Shown: in pieces, positions 61,863 through 64,000 of the stretch
Position numbering within the stretch: position 1 is the first letter of the stretch
Layout: every line of letters begins with the position of its first letter
Assembly (NCBI RefSeq): GCF_000717345.1
Contig: NZ_JNZA01000038.1
Coordinates: forward strand, 1-64,000
Length of the DNA: 64,000 bases
Source: Streptomyces lydicus
GTDB lineage: Bacteria; Actinomycetota; Actinomycetes; Streptomycetales; Streptomycetaceae
Direction of reading: 5' to 3'
Notes under the pieces: model-generated
The model's input: only the letters and a program-made list of their open reading frames with translations
Told to the model about the DNA's origin: nothing
Databases searched by the model: none
Program-made: the position numbers and the translations under genes

Positions 61863-62582
61863 ATGAGCTCCCTGCCCTACGCCGACCCGGCCGGCGTCAC
61901 CGCCCCGCGCCTCTCCGTCACCCAGATCACCCGCATCCACCCGCCCGCCCCGGCCCGCTACGACCAGCACACCATCACCCGGGCACCGGCCCACGACCCC
62001 GTACGCGCCCGGCAGGTCGTGAACGAGCTGAGCACGGTCGCCGGCGTGCTGGAAGAGCTCGATCCGGTGCGCCGCAGAGACCTTGGCCACCCCCGGGTGC
62101 CGGCGGACCTGGACTATGTGGCCGTCGGCTGCTGGGGAACCGCGGTGCAGATCACCGACCCCGCGTTCGGCGAGAACGGCATCACCTACAACCTCGACGA
62201 CGCGTTCGACGCGCAGGTCAAGGAGCACCCGGACGCCCGCATCCTCGGCGTCTGCGAGATGGGCTTCTCCGAGACCTACGCCAAGTACCTCGTCCACGTC
62301 CCCGGCGTGCCCCGCGTCGGCGCGGACGGCTGGGACGACATGGACCTCACCGGGGACCCCGCACAGACCCTCCGCGCCGTCGGGGCCACCGCGGGAGAGC
62401 CCGGCAGCGCGGATGTCTCTCTCGACGACCTCGAAGGGTTCATCTGGAGCGACTACTTGGACGTCCTCGCCTGCGGCCTCCACGTCCCCTTCGTCAGCGA
62501 GCAGTTGCGGGTGTCCGTCTTCAAGGTCACCCGCTCCGAGGACGTCCAGGACGCCATCGAAGAGGTCTGGCACCGGGACTGA
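61863..62582 (+). CDS. hypothetical protein, possibly DUF6333 family
   Basis: This is a 239-residue soluble protein. A conserved-looking core reads DLDYVAVGCWGTAVQITDPAF followed by FSETYAKYLVHVPGVPRVG, which recalls a Streptomyces family annotated as DUF6333. No catalytic motif, signal peptide or membrane helix is visible. The ATG start follows a GGCTCCCCCC leader with no good ribosome site. It is convergent with the second MmyB-type regulator. The family assignment is from recall and uncertain. Confidence 0.65.
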   Translation: MSSLPYADPAGVTAPRLSVTQITRIHPPAPARYDQHTITRAPAHDPVRARQVVNELSTVAGVLEELDPVRRRDLGHPRVPADLDYVAVGCWGTAVQITDPAFGENGITYNLDDAFDAQVKEHPDARILGVCEMGFSETYAKYLVHVPGVPRVGADGWDDMDLTGDPAQTLRAVGATAGEPGSADVSLDDLEGFIWSDYLDVLACGLHVPFVSEQLRVSVFKVTRSEDVQDAIEEVWHRD

Positions 62583-62620
62583 CCGGACCGGCCGGCACAG
62601 CCGCCACCGGTCCGCGGACG

Positions 62621-63475
62621 TCAGACCGCCGGGGTCGCCGCCCAGCTGGCCAGGAGCCGTACCCGCTCCTCCGTCTGCGAGCCCGGCTCCGGCGTGTAGA
62701 CCACCAGCATCTGGTCCGTGTCCCCGGACACCGTCAACGTCTCGTACGGCAGGACGAGTTCACCCGCCACCGGGTGCAGCATGCGCTTCGCGCCGTACGT
62801 CTTCTCCTTGACCTGGTGGTCCGCCCACAGCCGGCGGAAGTCCGCACTGCCCAGCGACAACTCGCCCACCAGCGTGGCCAGTTTCCGGTCCCGGGGGTGT
62901 TTACCCGCGTCCAGACGCAGATGGGCGACCGTCTCGGCGGCCACCGCCGGCCAGTCCGGGTAGAACTCGCGCGCCCGCGGGTCGAGGAACACCTGACGCG
63001 GCATGTTCCGCTCCGCGGGCGCCATCTGCGAGAAGCCGACGACGGCGTCGCCCAGGGCGTTCCACGCGAGCACGTCCATGCGGCGGCCGAGCACGAACGC
63101 CGGGACCTTCTCGATGGTGTCCAGCAGGAGGCGCAGACCGGGGCGGACCTTCTGGGGCGCGGGCCCGGCGGCGGACCCGCGGCGGGCGGTGGCGGCGGGC
63201 CTGGCCACCGTCCGCAGGTACTCCTGTTCGGTGGCGTCGAGGCGCAGGACGCGCCCGATGGCGTCGAGCACGGCATCCGAGACGGAGGAGCCGCGGCCCT
63301 GTTCGAGGCGGATGTAGTAGTCGACGCTGACCCCCGCCAGCTGAGCGACCTCCTCGCGGCGCAGGCCCGGCACCCGCCGCCTGCCGTGGCCCGGCAGGCC
63401 GACTTCCTCGGGCTGTACGCGGGCGCGCCGGGAGCGCAGGAAATCGCCGACTTCCCCGTCCATGGATATGTCCAT
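62621..63475 (-). CDS. XRE regulator with MmyB-type ligand domain (second copy)
   Basis: This is a 284-residue regulator: an HTH at about residues 30-65 (RRVPGLRREEVAQLAGVSVDYY) and an MmyB/MltR-like domain (PAFVLGRRMDVLAWNALGDAV; GSADFRRLWADHQVK). ATG 63475 has AGGATC upstream; ATG 63463 is an alternative. It is divergent from the short-chain dehydrogenase at 63635, repeating the arrangement seen at 59006-60754. The two regulators are paralogous but not close copies. Confidence 0.9.
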   Translation of the reverse strand: MDISMDGEVGDFLRSRRARVQPEEVGLPGHGRRRVPGLRREEVAQLAGVSVDYYIRLEQGRGSSVSDAVLDAIGRVLRLDATEQEYLRTVARPAATARRGSAAGPAPQKVRPGLRLLLDTIEKVPAFVLGRRMDVLAWNALGDAVVGFSQMAPAERNMPRQVFLDPRAREFYPDWPAVAAETVAHLRLDAGKHPRDRKLATLVGELSLGSADFRRLWADHQVKEKTYGAKRMLHPVAGELVLPYETLTVSGDTDQMLVVYTPEPGSQTEERVRLLASWAATPAV

Positions 63476-63634
63476 GCCACTGATCCTAGGTGCCCGGGAC
63501 GCTCCGATCCTGGTACTGCGATACCCAGGAAAACGGCAGCCCTGGGTAAGTCCGGCGGCCCGGCCCAGGCTGGTGGTCGTCGCCGGGAGAGGCCCGGCGG
63601 CGAGCACCACGGACCCGACCACCCAGGAGTTCCC

Positions 63635-64000
63635 ATGTCGTACGCCACCCTCGCCGGCCGCACCGCTGTCATCACCGGAGCCGCCAGCGGCATGGGCGAG
63701 GCCACCGCCCGGCTGCTCGCCGCGCACGGTGCCCGGGTGGCGCTGCTCGCCCGCCGGACGGAGCGGCTGACGGAGCTGGCCGCGGCGATCGAGGCGGCCG
63801 GCGGCCAGGCCCTCCCGGTCACCGCCGACGTCACCGACCAGACCTCCGTCGACGCCGCGGTGGAGCAGGTGCACGCCGCCTACGGCCGGGTCGACCTGGT
63901 GGTCAACGCGGCCGGCGTGATGCTGCCGAACCCGGTCACCGACGGCCGCACCGACGAATGGCAGCGGATGCTCGACACCAACGTCTCCGGCGCGCTGCGC
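63635..64000 (+). CDS. short-chain dehydrogenase/reductase, cut by window end
   Basis: The first 122 residues of an SDR oxidoreductase are present: TAVITGAASGMGEATARLL with the TGxxxGxG cofactor motif, ARRTERL suggesting NADP use, and NAAGVMLPNP for the NAAG structural motif. The catalytic Ser-Tyr-Lys part lies beyond the window. ATG 63635 has AGGAG at good spacing. It is divergent from the MmyB-type regulator, which probably controls it. Confidence 0.9.
   Translation, partial: MSYATLAGRTAVITGAASGMGEATARLLAAHGARVALLARRTERLTELAAAIEAAGGQALPVTADVTDQTSVDAAVEQVHAAYGRVDLVVNAAGVMLPNPVTDGRTDEWQRMLDTNVSGALR

Overview
The window is high-GC actinobacterial DNA of Streptomyces type. The evidence is strong G/C bias in codon third positions, GTG starts, many 4-base stop/start overlaps, a subtilisin-inhibitor-like secreted protein, MmyB-type and XRE/TPR regulators, and an osaABC-like osmotic-stress signalling locus. 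Three tRNA genes (Ser-GCT, Arg-ACG, fMet-CAT) anchor the chromosomal parts.

Layout. 1-15300 is chromosomal signalling DNA: an OsaB-like response regulator, an OsaA-like multi-HAMP hybrid histidine kinase broken by two out-of-frame deletions in its HAMP repeats, a divergent OsaC-like ATPase/phosphatase, an acyl-CoA ligase, a very large PAS-domain pseudokinase and a protease inhibitor. 15536-16227 carries tRNA-Ser and tRNA-Arg.

16186-25874 is an integrated island. The 3' part of tRNA-Arg is repeated exactly (52 bp) at the right end, a truncated tyrosine integrase sits just inside the left end, and TGACGGCA repeats lie inside both ends. Its cargo is a low-GC two-gene operon (PD-(D/E)XK-like nuclease plus an unrecognised 484-residue partner), a four-gene operon with a stand-alone resolvase-like protein, a divergent XRE/TPR regulator, a NUDIX hydrolase and a small secreted protein. 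No conjugation or replication gene is seen. A second decayed integrase lies just beyond the right end, so the tRNA has been occupied more than once.

26350-48700 is mostly ordinary chromosome: a 2H phosphoesterase, a PadR regulator with a membrane partner, a DUF4186 protein, tRNA-fMet, a flavodoxin-fold reductase with divergent GlxA-type regulator, a DUF2797 protein, an amidohydrolase, an FMN reductase, a two-component system followed by a YkcC/YkcB-like glycosyltransferase pair, an MFS/TetR pair, and a MarR-MFS-YceI operon whose exporter and YceI protein share a beta-sandwich domain.

48700-53020 is accessory: an XRE/TPR regulator followed by four nested small genes, a duplicated single-domain GntR pair, a decayed copy of one operon end and an IS630 remnant. 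53096-64000 is a patchwork of small metabolic and regulatory genes: methyltransferase, VOC protein, TetR with two RibD-C/DHFR-like reductases, an MFS exporter, and two modules of MmyB-type regulator divergent from a short-chain dehydrogenase. Between those modules lies an alpha/beta hydrolase with Asn at the nucleophile position. The last gene runs off the window.

The best candidate for an undescribed system is the nuclease-partner operon at 17305-19322. The CASRxQ resolvase-like proteins found in two separate XRE/TPR cassettes come second.
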